This document shows positions 8,895 to 17,487 of a DNA stretch of 64,000 bases, piece after piece. A model generated the notes under the pieces. The model was not told the origin of the DNA, searched no databases, and saw only the letters and a list, made by a program, of their open reading frames with translations. The position numbers and the translations under genes were made by a program. The stretch covers positions 124,001 through 188,000 of the forward strand of contig NZ_JALDUR010000003.1 in assembly GCF_023109675.1 (NCBI RefSeq). The letters are read 5' to 3'. Source of the stretch: Streptococcus parasanguinis (GTDB lineage: Bacteria > Bacillota > Bacilli > Lactobacillales > Streptococcaceae). Each line of letters begins with the position of its first letter. Positions within the stretch are counted from its first letter, which is position 1.

Positions 8895-8961
8895 GGTTAC
8901 AAATTCCAGAAGGAAAGCAGTCAGTCTTTCTGTTGGAGAAATATTGAGGAGGATGTACAGT

Positions 8962-9963
8962 ATGAGTAAAAAAGAATTGGTTCTTCGTGCCATTCGAGGC
9001 GAAACAGTAGAGCGAATCCCTGTAGGATTTTGGCTCCATTATGTGACCCAAGAAGAAAAAGAATTGGGTCTAGACAATCCGGCTGTAGTAGAAAAAAGTA
9101 TTAAGGGCCACCAACACTATGTAGAAGAAATTTCACCTGATTTTGTCAAGATCATGAGTGATGGCTTCTTCCGCTATCCGAGTGCTCTTTATTCGAGAGA
9201 GATCAGATCGATCCGAGAATTGAAGGATATTCAACCGATTGGAGAGCATCATCCATGGATTGAAAAACAAATCGAGGTGGTCAAGGAAATTTGTTCTCAT
9301 TTCCATGAAGAGATTGCTTCTTTCTACAATATCTTCTCGCCCATTTCTTATTTGAAACGCTGGTTCCGTACGGATCAATCTCGTGGAGACCAAGTGATTG
9401 CAGACTTTATCAAGGAAGATCCAGAAACTTTAGCTCATGTCCTTGACGTGATTGCAGGAGACATCGCTACTTTAAGTCGTCGCTTGATCCAAGAAGCAGG
9501 TATTGAAGGTATTTACTTTTCAACCCAGCAGATCCAAGATGAGCGTGTGACAGATGAAGAATACCGCAAGTTCATTGAGCCTAGCAGCATCGCTGTCCTA
9601 GAAGCAGCCAATGAAGCTGGAGGCATCAATATCCTTCATATTTGTGGTTTTGAAGGGGCCAGCAATGAAGTGGAGCTCTTCAAGGATTATCCAGCCCAAG
9701 TCATTAACTGGGCGACCCATCATGAAGGCCTTAGCCTAGCCGCAGGTCGTAAACTTTTCGGCGATCGTGCCGTCTTGGGTGGCTTTGTCAATGGCAAGAA
9801 AGGTTTGCTCTACCAAGGGGAACGAGAAGCTATTGAGCAAGAAACGCGTCGCTTGGTGGCTGAAGCCGGAAGTCGTGGTTTGATTCTTGGAGCAGACTGC
9901 ACCGTGCCAGATGATTTCCAATTGGAACGCTTAGATTGGGTGCGTCAAGCAGCCGTATTGTAA
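8962..9963 (+). CDS. UroD-superfamily protein, copy 1 (zinc-type methyltransferase-like)
   Basis: 333 aa from the ATG at 8962, chosen because AGGAGG is 9 nt upstream and length and first residues then match the paralogue at 10281. An in-frame ATG at 8893 with its own AGGTGAT would add 23 residues. The fold family is uroporphyrinogen decarboxylase, but streptococci lack haem synthesis. The protein has H226-x-C228 in LHICG and Cys313 in LGADC, the HxC...C zinc pattern of MtaA/MtbA-type methyltransferases. A role in moving a methyl group to or from a thiol is inferred. It sits with a second copy and an amino-acid importer. Confidence 0.8.
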   Translation: MSKKELVLRAIRGETVERIPVGFWLHYVTQEEKELGLDNPAVVEKSIKGHQHYVEEISPDFVKIMSDGFFRYPSALYSREIRSIRELKDIQPIGEHHPWIEKQIEVVKEICSHFHEEIASFYNIFSPISYLKRWFRTDQSRGDQVIADFIKEDPETLAHVLDVIAGDIATLSRRLIQEAGIEGIYFSTQQIQDERVTDEEYRKFIEPSSIAVLEAANEAGGINILHICGFEGASNEVELFKDYPAQVINWATHHEGLSLAAGRKLFGDRAVLGGFVNGKKGLLYQGEREAIEQETRRLVAEAGSRGLILGADCTVPDDFQLERLDWVRQAAVL

Positions 9964-9980
9964 AAAGAAAGGAGAGGGAG

Positions 9981-10181
9981 ATGAAAAAGATCAATGTATG
10001 GTGTATCCTGGTAACCGTTTTGTTTTTGCTTCTCGGGCTTAGTAAAGTGGCTCTAGCAAGCAGTCAGGGGAAAGCGAAAAAAGATCCAGATATGGCAAGA
10101 CTGGAGAAGATTCCAGCTCATAGTTTCTCCCTCATCCGCCCATCTGACCTAGCAGGAATTCTTCTTCTCGAAGATCAGTGA
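9981..10181 (+). CDS. Small secreted peptide, unknown function
   Basis: 66 aa, 17 nt behind UroD copy 1, with GGAGAGGG just before the ATG. Residues 1-26 form a clear signal peptide (basic start, long leucine/valine core, ALA cleavage box before Ser-Ser). The predicted mature part is about 40 residues, basic at first (GKAKKDP) and acidic at the end (LLLEDQ). No cysteine remains after cleavage and there is no double-glycine leader, so a standard lantibiotic or class IIa bacteriocin is unlikely. It could be a signalling peptide, a transporter accessory, or the remnant of a longer secreted protein. Confidence 0.6.
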   Translation: MKKINVWCILVTVLFLLLGLSKVALASSQGKAKKDPDMARLEKIPAHSFSLIRPSDLAGILLLEDQ

Positions 10182-10198
10182 TAAAAAAAGATGAAGAG

Positions 10199-10246
10199 CT
10201 TGATAAAAAATATATATTAGTCAAACAATTATCGAAGTGATAAGAT
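10199..10246 (+). repeat. 48-nt conserved upstream block, copy B
   Basis: Partner of 8847-8894. It lies 34 nt upstream of the second UroD-like gene, indicating that duplication included control sequence or that both sites bind one regulator. Confidence 0.7.
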
Positions 10247-10280
10247 AACAAACAAGAAAAGAATAGAACGAGGTAAGAAC

Positions 10281-11282
10281 ATGTCATCAAAAAGAGAATT
10301 AGTCTTAAAAGCTTTTAAAGGAGAAGCAGTTGACCGTGTGCCAGTTGGATTTTGGCATCATTTTACAACAGAAGAAGAATGGTTGAAAGGATTTTCTAAT
10401 CCGGAAATTATTGAAAAAAATCTCAATGGCCATAAAAACTTCCTTCACAAGGTCAAACCAGACTTTGTCAAACTCATGAGCGATGGTTACTTTGCTTATC
10501 CAAATCCAGCTATTCACAAAGGCCTTGAAAACATCTCTGATTTAGCAGGGATTGAACCACTCGGAGCAGATCATCCATGGATCACAGAGCAGGTAGAGCT
10601 CGTTAAAAAAATCCGTGCCGGTTTTGAAGAAGACATTGTGGCTATCTACAATATCTTTGCTCCAGTAACCTACTTCAAATGGTTGGTCGGAGAAGTTTCA
10701 GGAGGAGATGACTTGATCGCAAACTTCATCGATCAAGATGCAGCAACTATTAAAAAAGTATTGGATACGATTGGCCAAGATATTGCCAGTTTGAGCCAAC
10801 GAATCATCAAAGAAGCAGGAGCAGACGGGATCTACCTCAGTGTTCAAAGTATCCAAGATGCGCGGGTTACACAAGAAGTTTATAAAAACATTATTGCACC
10901 GAGCGAACTCCATGTCTTAGAGGCAGCTAATGAAGCAGGTGGCGTAAATATTCTTCATATCTGTGGCTATGAAGGAGCTCGCAATGATATCCATCTCTTC
11001 ACAGACTACCCAGCCCAAGTCATTAACTGGGCAGTCGGACCAGAAGGTATCAGCCTAGCAGAAGGACGCGAAATCTTCGGTGGACGCACGGTTCTTGGTG
11101 GCTTTGAAAATGGTAAAAATGGTCTTCTTTACACAGGAGATAAGGCTGCGATCCAAGCAGAAACCAAACGCATCATCGCAGAAACAGGAACCACAGGCTT
11201 GGTCATCGGTGCCGATTGTACGATTCCAAGTGACATTGATGAAGAACGAATCGAATGGGTTCGTGAAGCTGCAGCAGAATAA
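10281..11282 (+). CDS. UroD-superfamily protein, copy 2 (zinc-type methyltransferase-like)
   Basis: 333 aa, colinear with copy 1 throughout. The candidate zinc ligands are at the same numbers (His226, Cys228, Cys313). The start at 10281 follows GAGGTAAGAAC. The two copies keep every putative metal ligand, so neither looks dead. They may use different substrates or form a heterodimer. The gene is 27 nt from the substrate-binding protein gene of the ABC importer, so it is likely cotranscribed with it. The label 'uroporphyrinogen decarboxylase' would be misleading because no haem pathway gene is nearby. Confidence 0.82.
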   Translation: MSSKRELVLKAFKGEAVDRVPVGFWHHFTTEEEWLKGFSNPEIIEKNLNGHKNFLHKVKPDFVKLMSDGYFAYPNPAIHKGLENISDLAGIEPLGADHPWITEQVELVKKIRAGFEEDIVAIYNIFAPVTYFKWLVGEVSGGDDLIANFIDQDAATIKKVLDTIGQDIASLSQRIIKEAGADGIYLSVQSIQDARVTQEVYKNIIAPSELHVLEAANEAGGVNILHICGYEGARNDIHLFTDYPAQVINWAVGPEGISLAEGREIFGGRTVLGGFENGKNGLLYTGDKAAIQAETKRIIAETGTTGLVIGADCTIPSDIDEERIEWVREAAAE

Positions 11283-11309
11283 GGAAAATAGAAAGAGGGA
11301 GAACAGAGT

Positions 11310-12188
11310 ATGAGTAAAAAAACATGGATTATCGGTGGGGTGGCAGTACTTGCCATTGCAGGTGCAACCATTCTTGGACGGAGCTTGAACCATGCAAACG
11401 ACAGCAAAGGCTCAACAGGATCGAACAAGGTAACAACCTTGAAAGTAGCCCACACTCAAAACTATGTACCGTATGATTTCGTTGATGAAAAAGGAGAATC
11501 AGATGGCTATGAAGTAGCCGTTCTCAAAGCCATTGATGAAAAACTACCAGACTACAAGTTTGAGTACACTGGAACAAGTGATGACGATCTCTTGATCGGT
11601 CTAGAATCTGGTAAATACGATATCGGAACCAAAGGAGCTTGGTATACCGAAGAACGTGCCAAGAAATTTATCATTCCAAAAGAACCAATCGGAGCAAGTA
11701 TCATCGGATTTACCGTTCGGAAAGAAGATGCGAATAAATACAAGAACATCGATGACTTCGCTAAAGAAAAAGGAAAATTGGTTCCAATTTCACCACAAAA
11801 TGCGCAGTGGAATGTTATTAAAGAATACAATGAAAAGCATAAAGACCAACAAATCGAATTAACAGCTGCGGAATCTTTCAAAGTTGCAGATGCCTATGCT
11901 TGGGTTCTTGAAGGACGTTACGATGCCTTCTTTGACATCAAACTTTCCTTTGAAAAAGCTGTCACAGATAAAGATGGTTCTTACCACCAATATGCGGACA
12001 AACTGAGCTGGTTTGCCTACAAAGGAATTCCAACTTACCCATTGATCCATAAGGATAAGAAAAACGAAAAATTTGCGGAAGCATACAGCAAGGCTATCAA
12101 AGAATTGGAAAAAGATGGTACACTTGCTAAATTGTCGAAAAAATATTTCGGTGAAGATGTCTTCAGTTATGTAGATAAAGAGAAATAA
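11310..12188 (+). CDS. ABC transporter substrate-binding protein, family 3 (polar/sulfur amino acids)
   Basis: 292 aa. The N-terminus has a membrane segment (about 5-25) but no lipobox cysteine, so it is probably held by an uncleaved anchor or released. The rest follows the family 3 fold: VAHTQNYVPYDF at the first strand, ESDGYEVAVLKAI, then the GKYDIGTKGAW hinge region. It is followed by two different permeases and an ATPase, the order seen in TcyJKLMN-like cystine importers of Bacillus and S. mutans TcyDEFGH. The ligand is therefore likely a sulfur or polar amino acid, possibly methylated given the upstream methyltransferase-like genes (inference). Confidence 0.88.
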   Translation: MSKKTWIIGGVAVLAIAGATILGRSLNHANDSKGSTGSNKVTTLKVAHTQNYVPYDFVDEKGESDGYEVAVLKAIDEKLPDYKFEYTGTSDDDLLIGLESGKYDIGTKGAWYTEERAKKFIIPKEPIGASIIGFTVRKEDANKYKNIDDFAKEKGKLVPISPQNAQWNVIKEYNEKHKDQQIELTAAESFKVADAYAWVLEGRYDAFFDIKLSFEKAVTDKDGSYHQYADKLSWFAYKGIPTYPLIHKDKKNEKFAEAYSKAIKELEKDGTLAKLSKKYFGEDVFSYVDKEK

Positions 12189-12202
12189 GATGGAACTGGG
12201 TG

Positions 12203-12233
12203 CGTATAGCCCCAGCTTCCTTATTTCTATACG
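12203..12233 (+). other. Stem-loop between binding-protein and permease genes
   Basis: CGTATAG (12203-12209) pairs with CTATACG (12227-12233). There is no T-run, so it is likely an mRNA-stabilising or partial-attenuation hairpin that lets the binding protein be made in excess. Confidence 0.45.
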
Positions 12234-12254
12234 GATACAGAAAGGAAAAGAAAC

Positions 12255-12947
12255 ATGGTCTCATACGACATTTCCAAGGTCTGGTCATTTCTTCCAACCT
12301 TGGTCCAAGCTCTACCAGCGACCCTCGCTTTGATGGTTTTAACGACGGTTCTCGGTTCTGCATTTGGCTTGGTTTTGACCTGGGCACAAGTATCAGAAGA
12401 TAAGGTAGGAGCAGGTCTGGCAAAAGGTTATGTCTTTACTTTGCGTTGTACCCCTCCGATTGTCTTGCTCTTTTTGGTCTTTTATGGACTTCCCCAATTT
12501 TTGAACTGGTGGTTGGGCATTGACATTGACCACTGGTCCAAGTTTGTCTTTGTTCTTGTTGCCATGTTTCTTCTCTTTGCCGCGATGATCTCTGAGGTCT
12601 TCAAGGCAGCCTATTTGGCCATTCCAAAAGGTCAGATGGAAGCGGGCTTGAGTATCGGCTTGACGCCAGCTCAAACCATTTGGCGGATTGTCCTTCCCCA
12701 AGCCTTTCGCGTGGCTCTTCCAAATATGACGACTGCCATCTTGAACCTCATGCGTGATGCCGCTTTGGCTTATACCATTGGCTTTATCGATATCATGGGA
12801 GCAGGCAACAACTTGATCAGCCGCAATCTTGGGAATTATTCCCTCGAAACGTATACAGCTGTCGCAGTGATCTACTGGGGAATTGCCCTTGTGATCTCCT
12901 TCTCCGCTCAACTCCTTGAGAAACGACTCAGTGTAACAGAAAGGTAG
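12255..12947 (+). CDS. Amino-acid ABC transporter permease 1 (TcyL-like)
   Basis: 230 aa with about five membrane segments and a HisMQ/GlnP-type signature, including the EAA loop around 'IPKGQMEAGLSIGLTP' and 'VLPQAFRVALPN'. AAAGGA precedes the ATG. It is followed after 3 nt by the second permease, so the two are translationally linked and probably form a heterodimeric channel. Confidence 0.9.
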   Translation: MVSYDISKVWSFLPTLVQALPATLALMVLTTVLGSAFGLVLTWAQVSEDKVGAGLAKGYVFTLRCTPPIVLLFLVFYGLPQFLNWWLGIDIDHWSKFVFVLVAMFLLFAAMISEVFKAAYLAIPKGQMEAGLSIGLTPAQTIWRIVLPQAFRVALPNMTTAILNLMRDAALAYTIGFIDIMGAGNNLISRNLGNYSLETYTAVAVIYWGIALVISFSAQLLEKRLSVTER

Positions 12948-12950
12948 CTT

Positions 12951-13637
12951 ATGGATTTCAATTTTATTAGTAAAGCATTTCTAGCCACCTTGGGTGGTGT
13001 TCCAGTGACCCTTCTGATCATGGTTGTATCGATTCTTTTGAGTTTCTTTCCAGCCCTCTTTTTGGCACTCGGTCAGATCTATAAGGTCAAAGGGGTTCGC
13101 AGTTTCTCAGTGATTTACTTAGCCTTTATCCGCGCGACGCCTCCGATTCTCTTGATTCTCTTCTTTTATAGTCTCTTTCCCAGCCTCTTAAATAGCTTTT
13201 TTAAGAGTATTGGTAGTCACTTTAATGTCTTTGAGATCAATCCCATTTACTATGCCTTTATCATCTTTAGCTTGATGACAACGGGAAGTCTTGCTGAAAT
13301 TCTACGGTCAGCCATTCTGACCGTTGATAAGGGCCAGCTAGAAGCAGCGCAAGCCATTGGTTTGACTAATCGTCAAGCCTACATCCGCATTGTTTTTCCA
13401 CAAGCCTTGCGTGCAGCCCTTCCTAATTTGTGTAACTTGGTTATCAACTTGGTCAAAGGAACTTCCCTTGTCTTTGTCATGACCATCAAGGATATTACCG
13501 CAATTGCCAAGGTCGAAGCCTCTTATGGCTATCAATATTTTGAATCCTATCTAGTGATTTTTATTCTTTATATTGTCATTTGTGGAGTGATTCAGTGGGG
13601 ATTCAATCGCTTAGAAAAACGCCTGACACTCGCATAG
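12951..13637 (+). CDS. Amino-acid ABC transporter permease 2 (TcyM-like)
   Basis: 228 aa, about five membrane segments, EAA loop '[15 protein letters not shown]' followed by '[12 protein letters not shown]'. It is clearly related to, but different from, permease 1, as expected for paired permeases of family 3 importers. The start is 3 nt after the previous stop. The ATPase gene begins 19 nt downstream. Confidence 0.9.
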   Translation: MDFNFISKAFLATLGGVPVTLLIMVVSILLSFFPALFLALGQIYKVKGVRSFSVIYLAFIRATPPILLILFFYSLFPSLLNSFFKSIGSHFNVFEINPIYYAFIIFSLMTTGSLAEILRSAILTVDKGQLEAAQAIGLTNRQAYIRIVFPQALRAALPNLCNLVINLVKGTSLVFVMTIKDITAIAKVEASYGYQYFESYLVIFILYIVICGVIQWGFNRLEKRLTLA

Positions 13638-13656
13638 AAGAAGGAGAAATAAGAAG

Positions 13657-14421
13657 ATGTTAGAAGTAGAACACGTATCGAAAAAATTTAAGGACCACCA
13701 AGTGCTGGTGGATGTTAATCTCAAGGTCAACCAAGGGGATGTCGTCGTTATTTTGGGGCCATCTGGATCAGGAAAAACAACCTTCCTTCGCTGCCTCAAT
13801 CACTTGGAAAAGGCAGATACAGGTCACCTAACCCTAGGTGGAAAAGAGTATGACCTCTCAAAACTCAGCAAAAAAGAGATTCTAGAAATCCGCCAAAAGA
13901 CAGCCTTTGTCTTCCAGCATTACAATCTCTTCGCTAATAAAACAGCGCTTGAAAATATCTTAGAAGGGCTGGTTGTAGCCCGTAAGATTCCAAAAGAAGA
14001 AGCCATCCAACGGGCAGAATCAGCCCTTGAAAAAGTTGGTCTCCTCGCTTACAAGGATTACTATCCTTCTCAATTGTCAGGTGGCCAGCAGCAACGGATC
14101 GGAATTGCGCGTGCCATCGCAGTCAAACCAGACGTGATCTTGCTAGACGAGCCGACTTCAGCGCTAGACCCAGAGTTGGTCGGTGACGTCTTAGATGTCA
14201 TGAAGCAATTGGCCCAAGAAGGAGTGACTATGGTTGTCGTAACCCATGAGATGGGCTTTGCGCGTGATGTGGCTAACCACGTTATCTTTATGGATGGCGG
14301 ACACATCATCGAAGAAAATGAACCGCATGAATTCTTCAATAGTCCAAAGGAAGAGCGAACCAAACAATTCCTCTCACGGATTTTATCCGATGCCACTTAT
14401 AGCGTCGAATACATGATTTAA
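13657..14421 (+). CDS. Amino-acid ABC transporter ATP-binding protein (TcyN/GlnQ-like)
   Basis: 254 aa. Walker [10 protein letters not shown], signature [14 protein letters not shown], Walker [14 protein letters not shown] and the H-loop [12 protein letters not shown] are all typical of polar amino-acid importer ATPases. AAGGAGAAATAAG precedes the ATG. It is the last gene of the operon beginning with the UroD-like genes; a terminator follows. Confidence 0.93.
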   Translation: MLEVEHVSKKFKDHQVLVDVNLKVNQGDVVVILGPSGSGKTTFLRCLNHLEKADTGHLTLGGKEYDLSKLSKKEILEIRQKTAFVFQHYNLFANKTALENILEGLVVARKIPKEEAIQRAESALEKVGLLAYKDYYPSQLSGGQQQRIGIARAIAVKPDVILLDEPTSALDPELVGDVLDVMKQLAQEGVTMVVVTHEMGFARDVANHVIFMDGGHIIEENEPHEFFNSPKEERTKQFLSRILSDATYSVEYMI

Positions 14422-14427
14422 CAAGAG

Positions 14428-14454
14428 ACACACCTAGTAAGGGTGTGTTTTTTA
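14428..14454 (+). terminator. Terminator after the UroD-like/ABC importer operon
   Basis: ACACACC (14428-14434) pairs with GGTGTGT (14442-14448), followed by TTTTT. Confidence 0.85.
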
Positions 14455-14529
14455 GGTTCTGGAAAAAATTTTTAAAAATTGGGTCATTTTTTAAAAATCA
14501 TTACGAATAATATAAGTGAGAGGGAACAT

Positions 14530-14928
14530 ATGACTGATAAAAAACAACGATTAATGCTACTATTCTTACTGACTTTGTTTCTAGGAGGCTGCAGTCTTTT
14601 TACAGATAAAGCTGCTGAGAGAAGGGAAGTGATTCAGATTGCAGAAAGCACGAAAATGGAGCGAGCGATAAAACACTTGTTAATCAGTATCGATCCGAAA
14701 GCTTTCACTTCAGAAGGAGTCATTCACTCCTATACCCTGATAAAAGGTGAATTGGAATACAATCCAATGGGAGGGATGAATGTCTATCTCGTTATCAATG
14801 GCGATAAAAAGTTAACGATCGATACGACTGTTCAAATGGAAGATTCAGGACAGTTCGAAGCAGGTAGTTACGGTATTTCAGCAAAATTAAGTGATCTGTT
14901 AAGTGAAGCAGAAGAGGCTGGGAAATAA
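14530..14928 (+). CDS. Small lipoprotein, candidate immunity protein (DUF1310-like), copy 1
   Basis: 132 aa from the ATG at 14530 (GAGAGGGAACAT upstream). A signal peptide ends in lipobox LGGC. The mature part shares a pattern with the next gene: an IQIAES...AI helix, IDPKAFTSEG, a strand LEYNPMGGMNVYLVING and a C-terminal LSDLLSE. This resembles the small streptococcal/Listeria DUF1310 family (tentative). Two such lipoproteins directly before a T7-type lipase recall the lipoprotein immunity proteins of S. aureus TslA loci; the immunity role is inference. Confidence 0.7.
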   Translation: MTDKKQRLMLLFLLTLFLGGCSLFTDKAAERREVIQIAESTKMERAIKHLLISIDPKAFTSEGVIHSYTLIKGELEYNPMGGMNVYLVINGDKKLTIDTTVQMEDSGQFEAGSYGISAKLSDLLSEAEEAGK

Positions 14929-15119
14929 ACTCATTTAGGTAAACACCCCTAATCTAATATAGTTAAATAGAAACATTTATGGATCAAAACCAATATGTTA
15001 CATCAATAGCTAGTGCTTGTAACGATTTGGCAACATTTTTTAACAAAAGTAACATTTCAGGTATGAATAGAATTTTGTATAATAAATTCTAAGAAACCTG
15101 AAGAAAGAATGGGAAGAAG

Positions 15120-15506
15120 ATGAAAAAAAGTAAATTTATTGTGTTGATAATGGTAGTATTTAGCCTGAGCTTAGGAGGCTGTAGCTTTTTTAATGGACAA
15201 TCTGCCAAGAAACAAGAAATGATTCAAATCGCAGAGAGTAAGAAGATGAAAGTGGCGATTGAAAATATGTTGAAAAAATTAGATCCTAAAGCTCTTACTC
15301 CAGAAGGAAAAATAAAATCATATAAAATTTCTAAAGATGATTTAGATTATAATCCGATGGGAGGGCTATTAGTAAAAATAGTTATAAATAATGATGAAAA
15401 ATTAGTTTTAAGCACAACTATACAAGAGGACGCTACAACAGGGAAATATGAAGAGACCTATTTTGGGGAAACAGAGGAGTTAAGTGATTTATTAGATAAG
15501 GAGTGA
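15120..15506 (+). CDS. Small lipoprotein, candidate immunity protein (DUF1310-like), copy 2
   Basis: 128 aa; lipobox LGGC in 'SLSLGGCSFF'. It is a paralogue of the preceding gene, with LDPKALTPEG, DLDYNPMGGLLVKIVIN and ELSDLLDKE at matching places. It overlaps the ribosome site of the lipase gene (the stop at 15506 lies between AAGGAG and ATG 15509), so the two are tightly coupled. It has its own upstream region with TATAAT at 15078-15083. The tight coupling of this copy to the lipase makes it the stronger candidate for the cognate immunity protein. Confidence 0.72.
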   Translation: MKKSKFIVLIMVVFSLSLGGCSFFNGQSAKKQEMIQIAESKKMKVAIENMLKKLDPKALTPEGKIKSYKISKDDLDYNPMGGLLVKIVINNDEKLVLSTTIQEDATTGKYEETYFGETEELSDLLDKE

Positions 15507-15508
15507 TA

Positions 15509-17110
15509 ATGGCTAATAATTTAAATTTCAATGATCAACAAAATGTTAAAGCTGCTCTACTTGAATACGAAAAAGATGTCAAAATAAATGGAAAGTTTAA
15601 AATTGGGACGAAGAAAGACGAATACATTGGTAATGTTGCCCATATTTATGATAACGTAAATGACAATGAGGAGCAGGTCTTCGTTCTTACTAATAATGGC
15701 CAAGGCGCGCAACAAAATGCAGTCCCCTATACTGCTTCAGATGAAGAACGTGCCCAAATCCATGACGTGACTGTCTTGATGAAGGGATCTGAAACTGAAA
15801 TAAGTACACAAAAATTACTCCATGATACATATACGGATTGGGTAAAGACAGATTTGCCAGCAGCTTCCAATATTTTGAACCCTGGTGGTGCGAGCGAGTA
15901 TGCAACCGAATATGCGAAGAATTATGCGCGAGATAAGGCTAAGGATAGTTTTAATAATTTTGTAGAAGCTTTTGAAGATGCGATTATTCCTACTTCTGTT
16001 AATCTTCCTCCGGAGGCCACACCCTTAGGTAGGTTTATGAAAAAAGCGCTGGATAATCCTGTCAGCAATTTCGTACAGGAAAAAGCATCAGATGTGGTCG
16101 GCTTTTTTGCAGAAAGGACAGCCGAAGAACAGGTTAAATTTCCCGCTTTAGTGGGAGCTGCTTTTTTAAAAAAATACAATGATGAAAACGGGACTTTCCC
16201 GCCTCCGCAGTTTAAAGATGCTGCAGCTCATTTGAAAGAGGTGATCCGAAAATACCCAAATGCCAAGATCGATCTATACGGTCACTCTCTGGGGTCTATG
16301 AATATTCAGTATGCGCTTGCCTGCTTGACGGAAGAAGAAGCGTCTCATATTGGGACTGTCCATCTATACAATGGCCCTAATGCCTATTCCATCTTAACAC
16401 CCGAGCAAAAAGCGCGTATAGATTCGCTGAAGTACAAAATCTACAACCACATTGACCATAAAGATTTGGTTAGCTTGGGCTATCAGGATTCTGGAAGCAA
16501 GGAATCCAGTGGGATTGTCAAGCACCTCAAAACTAAAAATTTGATAAATACTGGCCTGCAGCACATGATGCATGGTTATATCTATGATAAGGATGGGAAT
16601 TTGGTTCTTGAAAAGGGAACGGAAGCCATCACTCGCAAGGAAATCATTGAAGAGCGGATGAAGGTTTACTATCGCCTAAAGGATAAATTACAAAAAACAG
16701 GTGGTGGACTGAGTTCAAGTGAACAAATCTATCTCGATGCCTTGCAGGCACGCTTGGCTTCTGATGAGCTGATTCGAGTAGTGGATGAAGGGCTGGAGCA
16801 AGCTCAAAAATCTAAGGCACAACTGGATACAGATTTAGAAGCTTTGGAGAAAGTCTTACAGACCGTTCCGAAAGGCTTCATTCTCAATCTTGCGGAAGTA
16901 GAAGAGGCTTATGCACAGGCCGGTGCAACAAGGCAAACAGTTGTCACTGAAGTAAGAGAAAGGTTCGACAATCGTTTGGCTGCATATCAGTCCTTATCGA
17001 ATGAATTTCATACTTTAAACGAGCAAGTGAATGCAGGAATTGAGCTCTTAAAAGCAAAAGATCAAGAAATAGCAGGAGAAATGAACCAGTGGGAACAACT
17101 AGCTTATTAA
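15509..17110 (+). CDS. GHSLG lipase with C-terminal helical domain, candidate reverse-LXG type VII toxin (TslA-like)
   Basis: 533 aa. ATG 15509 was chosen over GTG 15503 because AAGGAG (15498-15503) overlaps the latter. The N-terminal ~370 residues form an alpha/beta-hydrolase lipase domain: nucleophile elbow G258-H-S260-L-G262, then IDHKDLV and HMMHGYIYD as likely Asp and His of the triad. The last ~150 residues are charged and helical. There is no signal peptide, although the partner lipoproteins are outside, which fits export by T7SS. The lipase-first, helices-last order is that of S. aureus TslA, where the C-terminal domain is the export signal. The T7SS genes lie 10 kb downstream. Other lipase types remain possible. 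Confidence 0.75.
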   Translation: MANNLNFNDQQNVKAALLEYEKDVKINGKFKIGTKKDEYIGNVAHIYDNVNDNEEQVFVLTNNGQGAQQNAVPYTASDEERAQIHDVTVLMKGSETEISTQKLLHDTYTDWVKTDLPAASNILNPGGASEYATEYAKNYARDKAKDSFNNFVEAFEDAIIPTSVNLPPEATPLGRFMKKALDNPVSNFVQEKASDVVGFFAERTAEEQVKFPALVGAAFLKKYNDENGTFPPPQFKDAAAHLKEVIRKYPNAKIDLYGHSLGSMNIQYALACLTEEEASHIGTVHLYNGPNAYSILTPEQKARIDSLKYKIYNHIDHKDLVSLGYQDSGSKESSGIVKHLKTKNLINTGLQHMMHGYIYDKDGNLVLEKGTEAITRKEIIEERMKVYYRLKDKLQKTGGGLSSSEQIYLDALQARLASDELIRVVDEGLEQAQKSKAQLDTDLEALEKVLQTVPKGFILNLAEVEEAYAQAGATRQTVVTEVRERFDNRLAAYQSLSNEFHTLNEQVNAGIELLKAKDQEIAGEMNQWEQLAY

Positions 17111-17469
17111 TTTCATCTACTCTTTCGAAAAAGGAAAAGAAACTAGATCACTTGGAAAGAGAGTTCCAAAAAGCGCGCTTGGAGCTAGATGAAAAGCGTT
17201 GCCTAGTGGAAAGAAAACAGCAGCTCTTCACCCAGATGCTGGAAGAAGAGTATGCGATGGCAGCTTCCTTTTTACAAGAGCAGGAGGTTGATGTCAGTTG
17301 TGGATGGGAGTCCCTCCATCGCTGTATCGAAGAGTATGATCTCGAAGCTAGAGAAGCTGCACAAGTAGCCTTCAAACAGATCGAAATCGAGGAAGAGAAT
17401 TTATGGCAATCCTACCGGAAAGATAGACGCCAACTGGAAGAGGAGTTTGCACAAGATAAAGTTTCATAG
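17089..17469 (+). CDS. Small coiled-coil protein, candidate T7 targeting partner (DUF3958/Lap-like)
   Basis: 126 aa starting at GTG 17089, 22 nt inside the end of the lipase gene, with AGGAG at 17074-17078. No ATG gives a comparable product. The sequence is almost entirely charged helix (KKLDHLEREFQKARLELDEK and similar), lacks a signal peptide and resembles the streptococcal DUF3958/Lap-type helical partners of LXG toxins and TlaA of TslA loci (family link tentative). Overlap with the lipase gene argues for a stoichiometric complex. Confidence 0.65.
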   Translation: MGTTSLLISSTLSKKEKKLDHLEREFQKARLELDEKRCLVERKQQLFTQMLEEEYAMAASFLQEQEVDVSCGWESLHRCIEEYDLEAREAAQVAFKQIEIEEENLWQSYRKDRRQLEEEFAQDKVS

Positions 17470-17487
17470 TATAGAAGAGGAGGAAGT

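Noticed and set aside
8962-11282. Haem/porphyrin biosynthesis genes
   Set aside because: The UroD-like proteins carry the HxC...C zinc pattern, no other haem genes are present and streptococci do not make haem.
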